From: an uncultured Lachnospiraceae bacterium
GTDB taxonomy: Bacteria > Bacillota > Clostridia > Lachnospirales > Lachnospiraceae
Direction: 5' to 3'
DNA: 54,885 nucleotides
NCBI GenBank assembly: GCA_900546495.1
Contig: URDN01000013.1
Coordinates: 1 to 54,885, forward strand
The notes under the pieces were generated by a model, which was given only the letters and a program-made list of their open reading frames with translations, did not search any database and was not told the origin of the DNA. Positions 23,559-31,536 of the stretch are shown in pieces (the stretch's first letter is position 1; each line of letters starts with the position of its first letter). Both the position numbers and the translations under genes were made by a program.

Positions 23559-23910
23559 GTTTTCTCCTCCTCATGAAATTAAATTCTGATGCATCAAAAT
23601 CCTTTGTATATTTTATTCAAATATCATTTTATCTCCTGCATCAAGATGTACATATTATACTATACCCCTTCCAACTATTGTTCGCATTTTTTTCTACAAT
23701 ACACGCATATTCAATCATTCATCGTCAACTTGCACATTTTTTTGCATTTTCAACCATCTTTTTCTACCTTTTTCGCATTCAGGTCCCGTTTTCGTCTTTT
23801 TTTTAACACATTTTCGTCTTTTTCACGAAGATTATCCCTGATTTTTTCGACATTTTGCCTGTATCTGTTCTTTTTCTGCTTTTATTTGCAAAAACAGTAT
23901 TTTATTCCAC

Positions 23911-23937
23911 AAAAAAACAACAGAAAATATCTGTTGT
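23911..23937 (-). terminator. Second tandem terminator downstream of AraC gene
   Basis: ACAACAGA (23917-23924) pairs with TCTGTTGT (23930-23937), followed by a seven-base T run on the minus strand. Confidence 0.7.
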
Positions 23938-24026
23938 CTCTGTCCGAAGCAAAAAAGCATCTGTAAACAAACTATTCCATCATATATCTCTGCATAAAAA
24001 TTACCAGGCTGCACTTTTTTCTCGGA

Positions 24027-24066
24027 CAAAAAAATGCCAGAATACGGCAAAGCCGCATCATGGCAT
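24027..24066 (-). terminator. Terminator after AraC regulator gene
   Basis: ATGCCA at 24034 pairs with TGGCAT ending at 24066, with an inner CGGC/GCCG stem, and TTTTTTT follows on the minus strand. Confidence 0.85.
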
Positions 24067-24094
24067 ATCTTTTTGTTTTATTTCATTTTTTATA

Positions 24095-25030
24095 CTACCA
24101 GCCTTTTTCGATCATAATATTAAAATCTGCCAGACGTGTCTCGAAATTTTCCGGCGATTTTTTCCACTGGTAAGGGGAAGTTCCGACAATCCGCTTAAAA
24201 TTACGATTAAAGGTAGAAGTCGTGGTAAATCCTACTTTTACCGCAATCTCTTCCATGGAATATCCTGTCTTTCGAATCATGTCACAGGCTTTTTTTACTC
24301 GCACCTGATTCAGATAATCCACTGGTGTCATGCCGATATTTTCCTCAAACAATCTCCGGAAATGCGACTCGCTCATATGGCAGACCGATGCAATCTCAGC
24401 AATCTTCATCGGCATTGCATAATGATCCCTGATATGTTCCAACGCCGGACGCACCTGATCAAAACCGTTTTTCTGGCGTAACCCTTCCGGTGCGTTTCCT
24501 ACATTTGAATTCATTCTTGCGATCATCATCATGAGAGCCAGTCCCAGTCCACGGGTACTCTCTCGGTAAAATTCCTGTTTTCGGCTCATCTCACTCATGA
24601 TCGCGCAGATAATATTTTTCATATTCGGGATGTCCTCTTCCCGTCCTAAAAAGGCTTTTCTGTTGATATTTTCCAGAATTCTCTGTTGCAGCAGAATATC
24701 ATCCTCATATACAACAGCAAAAATCTTCTCTGGATCCACAAACAGATATTCCCAGCAATTATCTACCCCGACATCCGGTATCGTATTATGTGGATAATTT
24801 GCCGGTATGATACTGATCATTCCGGATTCGTAACGAACCACATCATCTTCCAGACGCATTGTTCCCTGTCCACAACGGCAGATGCCAATCTCCATCAGAT
24901 TATGAAAATGGAGCACGTCGGATTCCGTCTGATATTTATTCTGCCAGTTCTGGTTCTGCAACGCGATCAGAAACTCATTTTGCGGAATATCATAATAACG
25001 CAATTCCATTTTGCCCTTTATTTTTTTCAT
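24095..25030 (-). CDS. AraC-family regulator of the galactoside locus
   Basis: The 311-residue regulator has an N-terminal cupin-type sensing domain (about 1-150; LHFHNLMEIGICRCGQGTM and GMISIIPANYPHNT are typical sugar-sensing AraC patterns) and a C-terminal double helix-turn-helix (about 200-300; IAEIASVCHMSESHFRRLFEE, then EEIAVKVGFTTTSTFNRNFKRIVG). Its start overlaps the stop of the upstream membrane-protein gene by 4 bases (ATGA), with AAGGTG 8 bases before the ATG. Lying between galE and the transporter, it most likely activates the transporter and GH42 genes in response to a sugar. Confidence 0.92.
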   Translation of the reverse strand: MKKIKGKMELRYYDIPQNEFLIALQNQNWQNKYQTESDVLHFHNLMEIGICRCGQGTMRLEDDVVRYESGMISIIPANYPHNTIPDVGVDNCWEYLFVDPEKIFAVVYEDDILLQQRILENINRKAFLGREEDIPNMKNIICAIMSEMSRKQEFYRESTRGLGLALMMMIARMNSNVGNAPEGLRQKNGFDQVRPALEHIRDHYAMPMKIAEIASVCHMSESHFRRLFEENIGMTPVDYLNQVRVKKACDMIRKTGYSMEEIAVKVGFTTTSTFNRNFKRIVGTSPYQWKKSPENFETRLADFNIMIEKGW

Positions 25031-25539
25031 TGCAAATACACCTTCTGTGGGTAAACTCGTTTGATTGCTTCCAGCATGCTTATGTTTAAATCCAGCAACA
25101 GTTTGATTTTTTCTTTGTCCTCATATGCAATCATTGTATAATACGGGATATTATCATCATAGGAGGTATAGTCGAATTTTTTCAATTTCTCTGTACCGCC
25201 GTCTTTTCTGTATTTTTCCACTGCCTCATGCCAGTTCGGTGCGATTACTTCCACATCTTTGATATCCAGTGTATGCACCGTTTTACGACGGCGTTTTCCA
25301 CGGATCACGTCAATGGTCATCACTCCGTTTTCCATCGTATACTCATACTCTGTATCCGCATTAATAGAAAACACGTAATACAATGCTGCAAATAAAAAAG
25401 CCGGCATCATAAGTCCTGTATCAAACATAATTGCAAGAATTACCAGTACCACGGCCAATATGACCATGGTAACTGATAATGGTTTTGCAAAACGCTTTGA
25501 TTTCCGCTTCACCTGCTGCGTAATCTTATAGTCGTTCAT
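25027..25539 (-). CDS. Membrane protein of unknown function (YcxB-like features)
   Basis: The 170-residue protein has a cytoplasmic basic N-terminus, two membrane helices (about residues 22-43 and 46-60) and a C-terminal soluble domain with alternating beta strands (TEYEYTMENGVMTIDVIRGKRRRKTVHTLDIKDVEVIAP) similar in layout to YcxB-like or PH-like membrane proteins. It overlaps the AraC gene by 4 bases and follows galE by 17 bases, so it is embedded in the galactose operon. A regulatory or membrane-anchoring role for the adjacent AraC is possible, but unsupported by sequence. Confidence 0.8.
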   Translation of the reverse strand: MNDYKITQQVKRKSKRFAKPLSVTMVILAVVLVILAIMFDTGLMMPAFLFAALYYVFSINADTEYEYTMENGVMTIDVIRGKRRRKTVHTLDIKDVEVIAPNWHEAVEKYRKDGGTEKLKKFDYTSYDDNIPYYTMIAYEDKEKIKLLLDLNISMLEAIKRVYPQKVYLQ

Positions 25540-25556
25540 TCAGTCTAAAATTCCTT

Positions 25557-26573
25557 TCAGTCAGCATATCCGTCCGGATTCTGGCTCTGCCATCTCCAGG
25601 AATCAGCACACATATCCTCAATGCCGTACTGAGCCTCCCAGCCAAGCTCTCTTTTTGCTTTTGCAGGATCACAGTAGCACATTGCAATATCGCCCGGACG
25701 ACGCGGTTTAATTGCATAATTAATTGCATGACCGCATGCTTTCTCAAAGGCATGAACTACCTGAAGTACGCTGTATCCGTGTCCTGTTCCAAGGTTGTAG
25801 ATAGATACACCGTCTTTGTCAGCCAGTTTTTCAACCGCTTTTACGTGACCTACTGCCAGATCTACTACGTGAATGTAATCACGTACACCGGTTCCATCCG
25901 GTGTATCATAATCGTCACCGAATACACCAAGACACTCTAATTTTCCGATTGCAACCTGTGCTACATATGGAAGCAGGTTATTCGGGATACCTTTCGGATC
26001 TTCACCGATCATACCGCTCTTGTGTGCTCCGATCGGGTTAAAGTAACGAAGTAATACTACGTTCCACTCCGGATCAGAAGTATGGATATCTGTCAAAATC
26101 TGCTCTAACATGCTCTTTGTCCAGCCATATGGATTTGTGCAGGTTCCTTTCGGGCACTCCTCTGTGATTGGGATCATGGCCGGATCACCGTATACAGTTG
26201 CGGAAGAACTGAAGATAATGTTCTTGCAGCCATGGTTACGCATAACGTCTGTCAACACAAGTGTTCCACCGATGTTGTTCTGATAATACTCGATCGGTTT
26301 TGCAACTGACTCACCTACTGCTTTTAATCCAGCGAAGTGAATAACAGCGTCAAATGTATTTTCATCAAAAACTTTATTCATAGCATCTCTGTCAAGAATA
26401 TCTACCTCATAGAATTTCAGTGTTTTTCCGGTAATCTCCTGTACACGGTCCAGGGCTTTCTTACTGGAATTGTACAGATTATCTACTACAGTTACTTCAT
26501 AGCCTGCGTTTAACAGTTCCACACATGTATGGCTGCCGATATAGCCGGCGCCTCCGGTTACTAAAATATGCAT
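25557..26573 (-). CDS. galE: UDP-glucose 4-epimerase
   Basis: The 338-residue enzyme interconverts UDP-galactose and UDP-glucose, closing the Leloir pathway. The NAD-binding GGAGYIGSH motif is at residues 7-15; the catalytic pair is Ser in FSSSATVYG and Tyr/Lys in YGWTKSMLE (Y-x3-K). The C-terminal KPRRPGDIAMCYCDPAKAKRELGW is typical of GalE. AGGAGG precedes the start. Third gene of galK-galT-galE. Confidence 0.97.
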   Translation of the reverse strand: MHILVTGGAGYIGSHTCVELLNAGYEVTVVDNLYNSSKKALDRVQEITGKTLKFYEVDILDRDAMNKVFDENTFDAVIHFAGLKAVGESVAKPIEYYQNNIGGTLVLTDVMRNHGCKNIIFSSSATVYGDPAMIPITEECPKGTCTNPYGWTKSMLEQILTDIHTSDPEWNVVLLRYFNPIGAHKSGMIGEDPKGIPNNLLPYVAQVAIGKLECLGVFGDDYDTPDGTGVRDYIHVVDLAVGHVKAVEKLADKDGVSIYNLGTGHGYSVLQVVHAFEKACGHAINYAIKPRRPGDIAMCYCDPAKAKRELGWEAQYGIEDMCADSWRWQSQNPDGYAD

Positions 26574-26642
26574 ATCTTTACCTCCTAAATTTATGCAAGT
26601 CAGACTTCTTCTTTTTAGGCATAAAACATCTATTCATGCGCC

Positions 26643-26665
26643 CTTCTTGAACAAAGTTCAAGAAG
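26643..26665. promoter_or_regulatory. Perfect 10-bp hairpin in the galT-galE gap
   Basis: CTTCTTGAAC (26643-26652) and GTTCAAGAAG (26656-26665) form a perfect stem with an AAA loop. There is no T run, so it may stabilise or process the operon mRNA rather than terminate it. Confidence 0.5.
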
Positions 26666-26720
26666 TATCCCTCACTCAAAGAGTTCGTTCAAATCTGACC
26701 ATTTCTGAACAATTACAATT

Positions 26721-28217
26721 TTATAAAACTGAAACAAATCTGTCAAATGCTTTTCTTCCTTCTTCGGTGCATTTGTATACACCGGCATCTTCCAGAACTT
26801 TTACAAATACTTTTCCGATCTCCTGCTGCAGGATTTCTTCCACATTTTCTTTTGTAAATGTATACTGATCACGGAAAGAATCTACCCAGTCTGCATGTTT
26901 CTCAACAGTCTCGTTGGAGCGAATGTCTTTGCCTTCCAGAATGTACTCAGCCAGTACGTCCATCTCATTTTTCAGGCGGGCCGGTAAGACTGCCAGTCCC
27001 ATAACCTCAATCAGACCGATATTCTCTTTTTTGATATGATGCAGTTCTGCATGCGGATGATATACACCAAGCGGGCATTCCTCTGTGGTGATATTGTTAC
27101 GCAGCGCCAGATCCAGTTCGTATTTGCCGTCACGCATACGTGCGATCGGTGTAATGGTATTGTGCGGTTCACCGTCTGTCTCTGCAAAAATAAATGCATC
27201 CTCATCGGTGTATCCACGCCATGCTTTTAAGATATGATCTGCCAGTTCCACCAGTCTCTCATCGTCATTACTTCTGATACGGATGACAGATAACGGCCAG
27301 TGTACGATGCCGGCTTCCACATCTTCAAAACCAGGGATTGTGATCATTTTCTCAAACTCTGCTTTTTCCATGGCGAAGGTATAATGTCCGCCCTGGAAAT
27401 GATCGTGGCTTAAGATAGAACCTCCAACGATCGGCAGATCCGCATTGGATCCCAGGAAATAGTGTGGAAACTGTTTTACAAAGTCAAACAGTTTGCGGAA
27501 CGTTGCACGCTCAATCTTCATTGGAGTATGCTCGCCGTTAAATACGATGCAGTGCTCGTTATAATATACATACGGAGAATACTGGAAGCCCCAGTTTCCA
27601 CCGTTGATGGTAATTGGAATGATACGATGGTTCTGCCGGGCCGGATGATTCAAACGTCCTGCATAACCTTCGTTTTCCACGCAGAGCTGGCATTTCGGGT
27701 ATGCAGACTGTTTTGCCAGTTTTGCTGCTGCAATGGCTTTCGGATCCTTCTCCGGTTTACTTAAGTTGATGGTGATGTCGATCTCTCCATACTCAGACGG
27801 TACTTTCCAGCGGCGGTCTTTTGCGATACGGTCCTTGCGAATGTAGTTGGTTGCCACACTGAAGTTGTAGTAATTATCGGTTGCTTTCTTCGGATCCTCT
27901 GCATAATCCTCGCGGAATTTTGCAATCACCTGTGCCGGACGCGGAGTCAGGCAATTCATCAGTTTTGTATCAAACAGATCTCTGGATACCACGCCTCCGT
28001 CTTCTAATACGCCGTTCTCCAAAGCCTCATCCAGCAAGTGGTTTAAAGTATCTGCCAGATCAATCTCCGTGCCGACTTCTTCGACTGTCGGTGCCTCATA
28101 ATCATCTTTTTTCATTACCTCAAGAATCTGGTTTGTGCTGTAAATCCGCTCCTCTTCCGGAATCAGACCGGACTCCAGTCCGTACTGCACCAGTCTTGCT
28201 ACATATAAATCAGACAT
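26721..28217 (-). CDS. galT: Galactose-1-phosphate (UTP-hexose-1-phosphate) uridylyltransferase, Firmicutes type
   Basis: The 498-residue enzyme transfers UMP between UDP-glucose and galactose-1-phosphate. It belongs to the long GalT class found in lactic acid bacteria and Clostridia, shown by length and by HPARQNHRIIPITINGGNWGFQYSPYVYYNEHCIVF, PIVGGSILSHDHFQGG and LGVYHPHAELHHIKKENIGLIEVMG. This class lacks the usual HPH motif context of the short enzymes. GAGGAGG precedes the ATG. Middle gene of the Leloir operon. Confidence 0.96.
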   Translation of the reverse strand: MSDLYVARLVQYGLESGLIPEEERIYSTNQILEVMKKDDYEAPTVEEVGTEIDLADTLNHLLDEALENGVLEDGGVVSRDLFDTKLMNCLTPRPAQVIAKFREDYAEDPKKATDNYYNFSVATNYIRKDRIAKDRRWKVPSEYGEIDITINLSKPEKDPKAIAAAKLAKQSAYPKCQLCVENEGYAGRLNHPARQNHRIIPITINGGNWGFQYSPYVYYNEHCIVFNGEHTPMKIERATFRKLFDFVKQFPHYFLGSNADLPIVGGSILSHDHFQGGHYTFAMEKAEFEKMITIPGFEDVEAGIVHWPLSVIRIRSNDDERLVELADHILKAWRGYTDEDAFIFAETDGEPHNTITPIARMRDGKYELDLALRNNITTEECPLGVYHPHAELHHIKKENIGLIEVMGLAVLPARLKNEMDVLAEYILEGKDIRSNETVEKHADWVDSFRDQYTFTKENVEEILQQEIGKVFVKVLEDAGVYKCTEEGRKAFDRFVSVL

Positions 28218-28399
28218 TTCGTATGCTCCTCCTCATGATACATGTTCAAACATCTCTCTTATTTAAAAATCGGATATTTTTATATTCCAATATCTCCCTG
28301 TTATTTGAATCAGATATTTTTCATGTAATATTACTTCTGTCTGTTTTTGCAGTAATTCAAAATCATACTGATCCTGAACCACTGCATATTCTTACATTA

Positions 28400-29569
28400 T
28401 TACGCTAAAACTCTTCCGCCGTCACCGATCTCTACCACATAGAAATCTGCTGCATAGCCGATTTTCTCCAGATATGCTTTTCCAACGTTCTCGATAAATT
28501 TATCAACGCAGTCTGTTTTTACAATGCTTACGGTACAACCGCCGAAACCAGCGCCTGTCATACGGGAACCAATAACACCTTCCTGTTCCCATGCATTCTC
28601 AACCAGTGTATCCAATTCGATACCGGTTACTTCATAATCATCACGCAGAGATACGTGAGAAGCGTTCATCAGTTTACCGAACTCTTCCAGATTGCCTGCT
28701 TTCAGTGCATCTACTGCTTTTAAGGTACGCTGATTCTCATAAACTGCATGTTTTGCACGGCGCTGACGTACCTCACTCTTGATCAGATCTTTATTTGCCT
28801 CAAACTCTTCCTCAGAAAGTTCACCAAGTGCTTTGATGTCCAGTTTTGTCTGCAGTTCTGACAGAGCTTCCTCGCACTCTGCACGGCGCTCATTGTATTT
28901 GGAATCGCCCAGACCACGTTTTTTGTTGCTGCATGCAATCACGATTTTCTCATTTGCCAGTTTGATCGGTGCATATGTATAGGAAAGATCGCTGGTATCT
29001 AAGAAGATGGCCTGATCCTTTTTGCCCATTGCGATTGCAAACTGATCCATGATACCGCAGTTTACGCCGTTGAAGTTGTTCTCGGAATACTGTCCGAATA
29101 ATGCGATATCGATCATGGAAATATCATCGTATCCAAAGAGATCACGCAGTGCCACACCCGTTACAACTTCTACGGAAGCAGAAGAAGAAAGTCCGGAACC
29201 ATTCGGGATATTTCCAAATAGCAGCATATCAAAACCATAATCTACCGGATATCCTTTCTCAATGAAAGCCCACACAACTCCCAACGGATAGTTTGTCCAG
29301 TCCAGAGCTTTGTCATATTTCAGATTATCAAGGCTTGCCTCGATCACACCAAGGCTCTCAAAGTTTGTAGAATAAAAACGGAAGTTGCGGTCTTCACGTT
29401 TTCTTACGATTGCATAAGTACCGATAGTCAATGCACATGGAAATACATGTCCGCCATTGTAATCGGTATGCTCACCGATCAGATTTACTCTGCCCGGTGC
29501 AAAATAGCTACGAATATCGCCTTCACTGCCAAATTTTTCTTTGAACTCTTTTAATAACTGCTCTTTCAT
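28400..29569 (-). CDS. galK: Galactokinase
   Basis: The 389-residue GHMP kinase phosphorylates galactose at C1. Signature GRVNLIGEHTDYNGGHVFPCAL near the N-terminus, ATP-binding GNIPNGSGLSSSASVEV (PxxxGLSSSAS), NCGIMDQFAIA with the catalytic Asp, and MTGAGFGGCTVSIV at the C-terminus are all present. The ATG at 29569 is chosen because GGAGGGG precedes it; the frame extends 19 codons further upstream. It is the first gene of the gal operon and is divergent from an AraC regulator. Confidence 0.97.
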   Translation of the reverse strand: MKEQLLKEFKEKFGSEGDIRSYFAPGRVNLIGEHTDYNGGHVFPCALTIGTYAIVRKREDRNFRFYSTNFESLGVIEASLDNLKYDKALDWTNYPLGVVWAFIEKGYPVDYGFDMLLFGNIPNGSGLSSSASVEVVTGVALRDLFGYDDISMIDIALFGQYSENNFNGVNCGIMDQFAIAMGKKDQAIFLDTSDLSYTYAPIKLANEKIVIACSNKKRGLGDSKYNERRAECEEALSELQTKLDIKALGELSEEEFEANKDLIKSEVRQRRAKHAVYENQRTLKAVDALKAGNLEEFGKLMNASHVSLRDDYEVTGIELDTLVENAWEQEGVIGSRMTGAGFGGCTVSIVKTDCVDKFIENVGKAYLEKIGYAADFYVVEIGDGGRVLA

Positions 29570-29611
29570 CAAACCCCTCCATCTGTTTCTTCTTGTTATT
29601 TTTGTTATCAC

Positions 29612-29646
29612 TAAACGGACATTCACGATCCGCTTGCATCACTTGT
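29612..29646 (+). repeat. Diverged left-module fragment of the dispersed repeat (copy 6)
   Basis: TAAACGGACATTCACGATCC followed by GCTTGCATCACTTGTTC matches the left end of copies 2 and 5 at most positions but has several substitutions. It lies in the galK 5' leader region between galK and the divergent AraC gene. Confidence 0.5.
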
Positions 29647-29805
29647 TCCCGCCACAGTGCATCTCATCTTTTGCTCTGCCGCTGATAGTTTCATTGTACT
29701 TTCTTTCTCTCTAAATTCCTATGTGGAAATGTGTGCAAAATATGTAAAAATGTTGTTTTTTTCTCTTTCCTATGCTAATCTGATTTTATTCCGGAGGTAT
29801 GAAAA

Positions 29806-30639
29806 ATGAGTGATTTTTACAAAGATTCTTATAAAATACGCAAATATGAACTTTTTTCTCTGTCCGTCTGTAATGTAGGACATCAAAAATGTGACCGAAA
29901 TCATCACTGGGGACCGGGACTCAAGGACCATTACCTGATCCACCACATTCTGACTGGCAAAGGATACTACCACTGCAACGGAAAACTCTATACATTAAAA
30001 GCCGGAGACTCCTTTCTGATCTATCCCAATCACGAAGTCTGGTATTATGCCGATACGGAAGATCCATGGGAATATTCCTGGATCGGGTTCACAGGGAACG
30101 ATGCGCCATCCATCCTGAAGGCAACCCGTTTTACCCCGTCTTTTCCAGTGACTTACAATAATATCCACAGCGGGGAAATCGGTCAGCGCATGAATCAGAT
30201 TTATAATGCCCGCGGAAACGACTTTATCAATTCCGTAGAAATGGCTGGCTATCTGTACATGCTTCTTGCTATTTATATGCGGGAAGCAGAGAAAAAGAAC
30301 AAGCTGAGTCGAAAAGAAAGCTACGTGATCAAGAGTATTGAATATATCTCCTCCAATTACGGTTCTCCTATCACGGTTGACGATATAGCTGCCTATGTAG
30401 GCTTAAGCCGAAGCTATCTGTGCCGGGCATTTCAGGCAGTACTTGGAAAATCACCAAAAGAATTTTTAAGCGAATATCGTATCAAGCAGGCATGCTACCT
30501 GCTGACACACAATAATATGTCGATGATGGATATTGCTGAATCCGTCGGTTTTGACAACAGTCTGTATTTTTCCAGAGTATTTCACAAACAGATGGGAATG
30601 CCCCCCACGGAATACGCACGAAAAAATCATGTAAACTGA
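29806..30639 (+). CDS. AraC-family regulator divergent from galK
   Basis: The 277-residue protein has a cupin N-terminal domain (LIHHILTGKGYYHCNGKLYTLKAGDSFLIYPNHEVWYYADTEDPWEYSWIGF, residues about 44-93, the classical sugar-sensing AraC pattern) and a C-terminal double helix-turn-helix (about 180-275; VDDIAAYVGLSRSYLCRAFQAVLGKSP, then MDIAESVGFDNSLYFSRVFHKQMGMPP). CCGGAGG precedes the ATG. Divergent placement suggests it controls galK-galT-galE and itself. The intervening plus-strand TGTGGAAATGTGTGCAAAAT (near 29722) contains TGTG repeats that could be its site. It differs in sequence from the AraC protein at 24095. Confidence 0.92.
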   Translation: MSDFYKDSYKIRKYELFSLSVCNVGHQKCDRNHHWGPGLKDHYLIHHILTGKGYYHCNGKLYTLKAGDSFLIYPNHEVWYYADTEDPWEYSWIGFTGNDAPSILKATRFTPSFPVTYNNIHSGEIGQRMNQIYNARGNDFINSVEMAGYLYMLLAIYMREAEKKNKLSRKESYVIKSIEYISSNYGSPITVDDIAAYVGLSRSYLCRAFQAVLGKSPKEFLSEYRIKQACYLLTHNNMSMMDIAESVGFDNSLYFSRVFHKQMGMPPTEYARKNHVN

Positions 30640-30795
30640 GATTTCCAGCAGAATACGCACAAAAAAAATTGTGCAGACTAAACCTGCCAAATCCTGTAAT
30701 TATTCACGCATTATAAAATTATTGTTTTCTGCATAGTTTGAAATATATTACCAATAATCTAGTTTAACAATACTCCTGTATTTTGTAAAAAGACC

Positions 30796-30829
30796 TTATC
30801 TCCTTTAAAGTGGAGAAAAAAGGAGATAA
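30796..30829 (+). promoter_or_regulatory. Hairpin that hides the ribosome binding site of the XRE gene
   Basis: TTATCTCCTTT (30796-30806) is the exact reverse complement of AAAGGAGATAA (30819-30829), which contains the Shine-Dalgarno sequence 6 bases before the ATG at 30832. Folding would block translation. The same palindrome could also be a DNA operator for the encoded repressor. Confidence 0.7.
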
Positions 30830-30831
30830 CT

Positions 30832-31128
30832 ATGTTCGGAGATCAGATAAAGGAACTTCGACAAGCTGCCGGACTCAGTCAGGTACAGCTTGCCGCAAAA
30901 TTAAACGTGTCAAAACAAAGTGTCAGCAACTGGGAAAACAACAATATCATGCCATCTATTGACATGTTAAGAAGGATCTGTGAAGTGCTCTCCTGTTCTG
31001 CTGATTATCTGTTGGAATTGCATGATGATCAGAAAATCTATATCGAATCCACTGGTCTGACGTTGGAGCAGAAGGCACATATCCAGCAGATTGTGAATGA
31101 TTTAAAAATTTCGAATGAGCGCCGGTAA
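30832..31128 (+). CDS. XRE-family transcriptional regulator
   Basis: The 98-residue protein has a textbook helix-turn-helix at residues 5-60: IKELRQAAGLSQVQLAAKLNVSKQSVSNWENNNIMPSIDML, then the SADYLLEL turn. The C-terminal 30 residues are a short helix. It follows the AraC gene by about 190 bases and is followed by large hairpins. It resembles small stand-alone XRE regulators of Clostridia; target unknown. Translation is probably controlled by the hairpin overlapping its ribosome binding site. Confidence 0.88.
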   Translation: MFGDQIKELRQAAGLSQVQLAAKLNVSKQSVSNWENNNIMPSIDMLRRICEVLSCSADYLLELHDDQKIYIESTGLTLEQKAHIQQIVNDLKISNERR

Positions 31129-31189
31129 AATGTTGCCGGCAAATTTTGGGTCTTCAGGTTTTGGGAACTTCTAGTTTTGGGACTGTATA

Positions 31190-31258
31190 AAAGGGAAGAG
31201 GATATTTTATCTTGCTGGCTAACAATCGCTTCGCGAGAAAAAATATCCTCTTCCCTTT
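31190..31258. repeat. Long hairpin A (19-bp perfect stem) with GCTAACAATCGCTT loop
   Basis: AAAGGGAAGAGGATATTTT (31190-31208) pairs perfectly with 31240-31258. The 31-base loop contains GCTAACAATCGCTT, also present in hairpin B nearby on the other strand. A short T run follows on the plus strand, so it may terminate the XRE transcript. Upstream, 31141-31182 contains three spaced TTTTGGG repeats. Confidence 0.65.
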
Positions 31259-31426
31259 ATTTCATTCATTGGCAAAAACAAAAATATCCCCCATTTTTCA
31301 TTTATGTCGCAATAATTTTACTGCAATGTAAATACACCTCATATTCTTTTCGTGACAAACAATGGTTAGCCGTTAGGATAAAATCATTTCGTGATTCTCC
31401 AACTAGCTTTTCGTAAAGTAAATAGT

Positions 31427-31490
31427 GCCAGTCAGGCAATCTTTCCTCAGCAAGCGATTGTTAGCTGCAGAGGTAAGATTGCTGACTGGC
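31427..31490. repeat. Long hairpin B with the same loop motif inverted
   Basis: GCCAGTCAG...CAATCTT...CCTC (from 31427) pairs with GAGG...AAGATTGC...ACTGGC (to 31490), with a few mismatches. The loop reads AAGCGATTGTTAGC, the reverse complement of the loop motif of hairpin A. It lies downstream of purB and could end that transcript. Between hairpins A and B no gene is seen. Confidence 0.65.
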
Positions 31491-31536
31491 GCCTTCATAG
31501 CCTAAAAATTCTAAACCACACAATTACCCGCATCTA

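Larger units (their letters stand above)
23559..24094. other. Long leader/promoter region of the transporter operon
   Basis: On the minus strand a perfect TATAAT (23659-23654) lies about 95 bases before the binding-protein start but has no matching -35, as expected for an activator-dependent promoter. Upstream, 23690-23880 is strongly A/G-rich on the minus strand with repeated GACGAAAA-like blocks, which are candidate AraC sites. A TGATGCATCA palindrome (23587-23596) lies in the 5' leader. Two terminators (23911-23937 and 24027-24066) stand between it and the AraC gene. No gene is seen. Confidence 0.5.

Noticed and set aside
31129..31536. Small genes between the XRE gene and purB
   Set aside because: The two open frames run through the hairpins and have no ribosome binding site.
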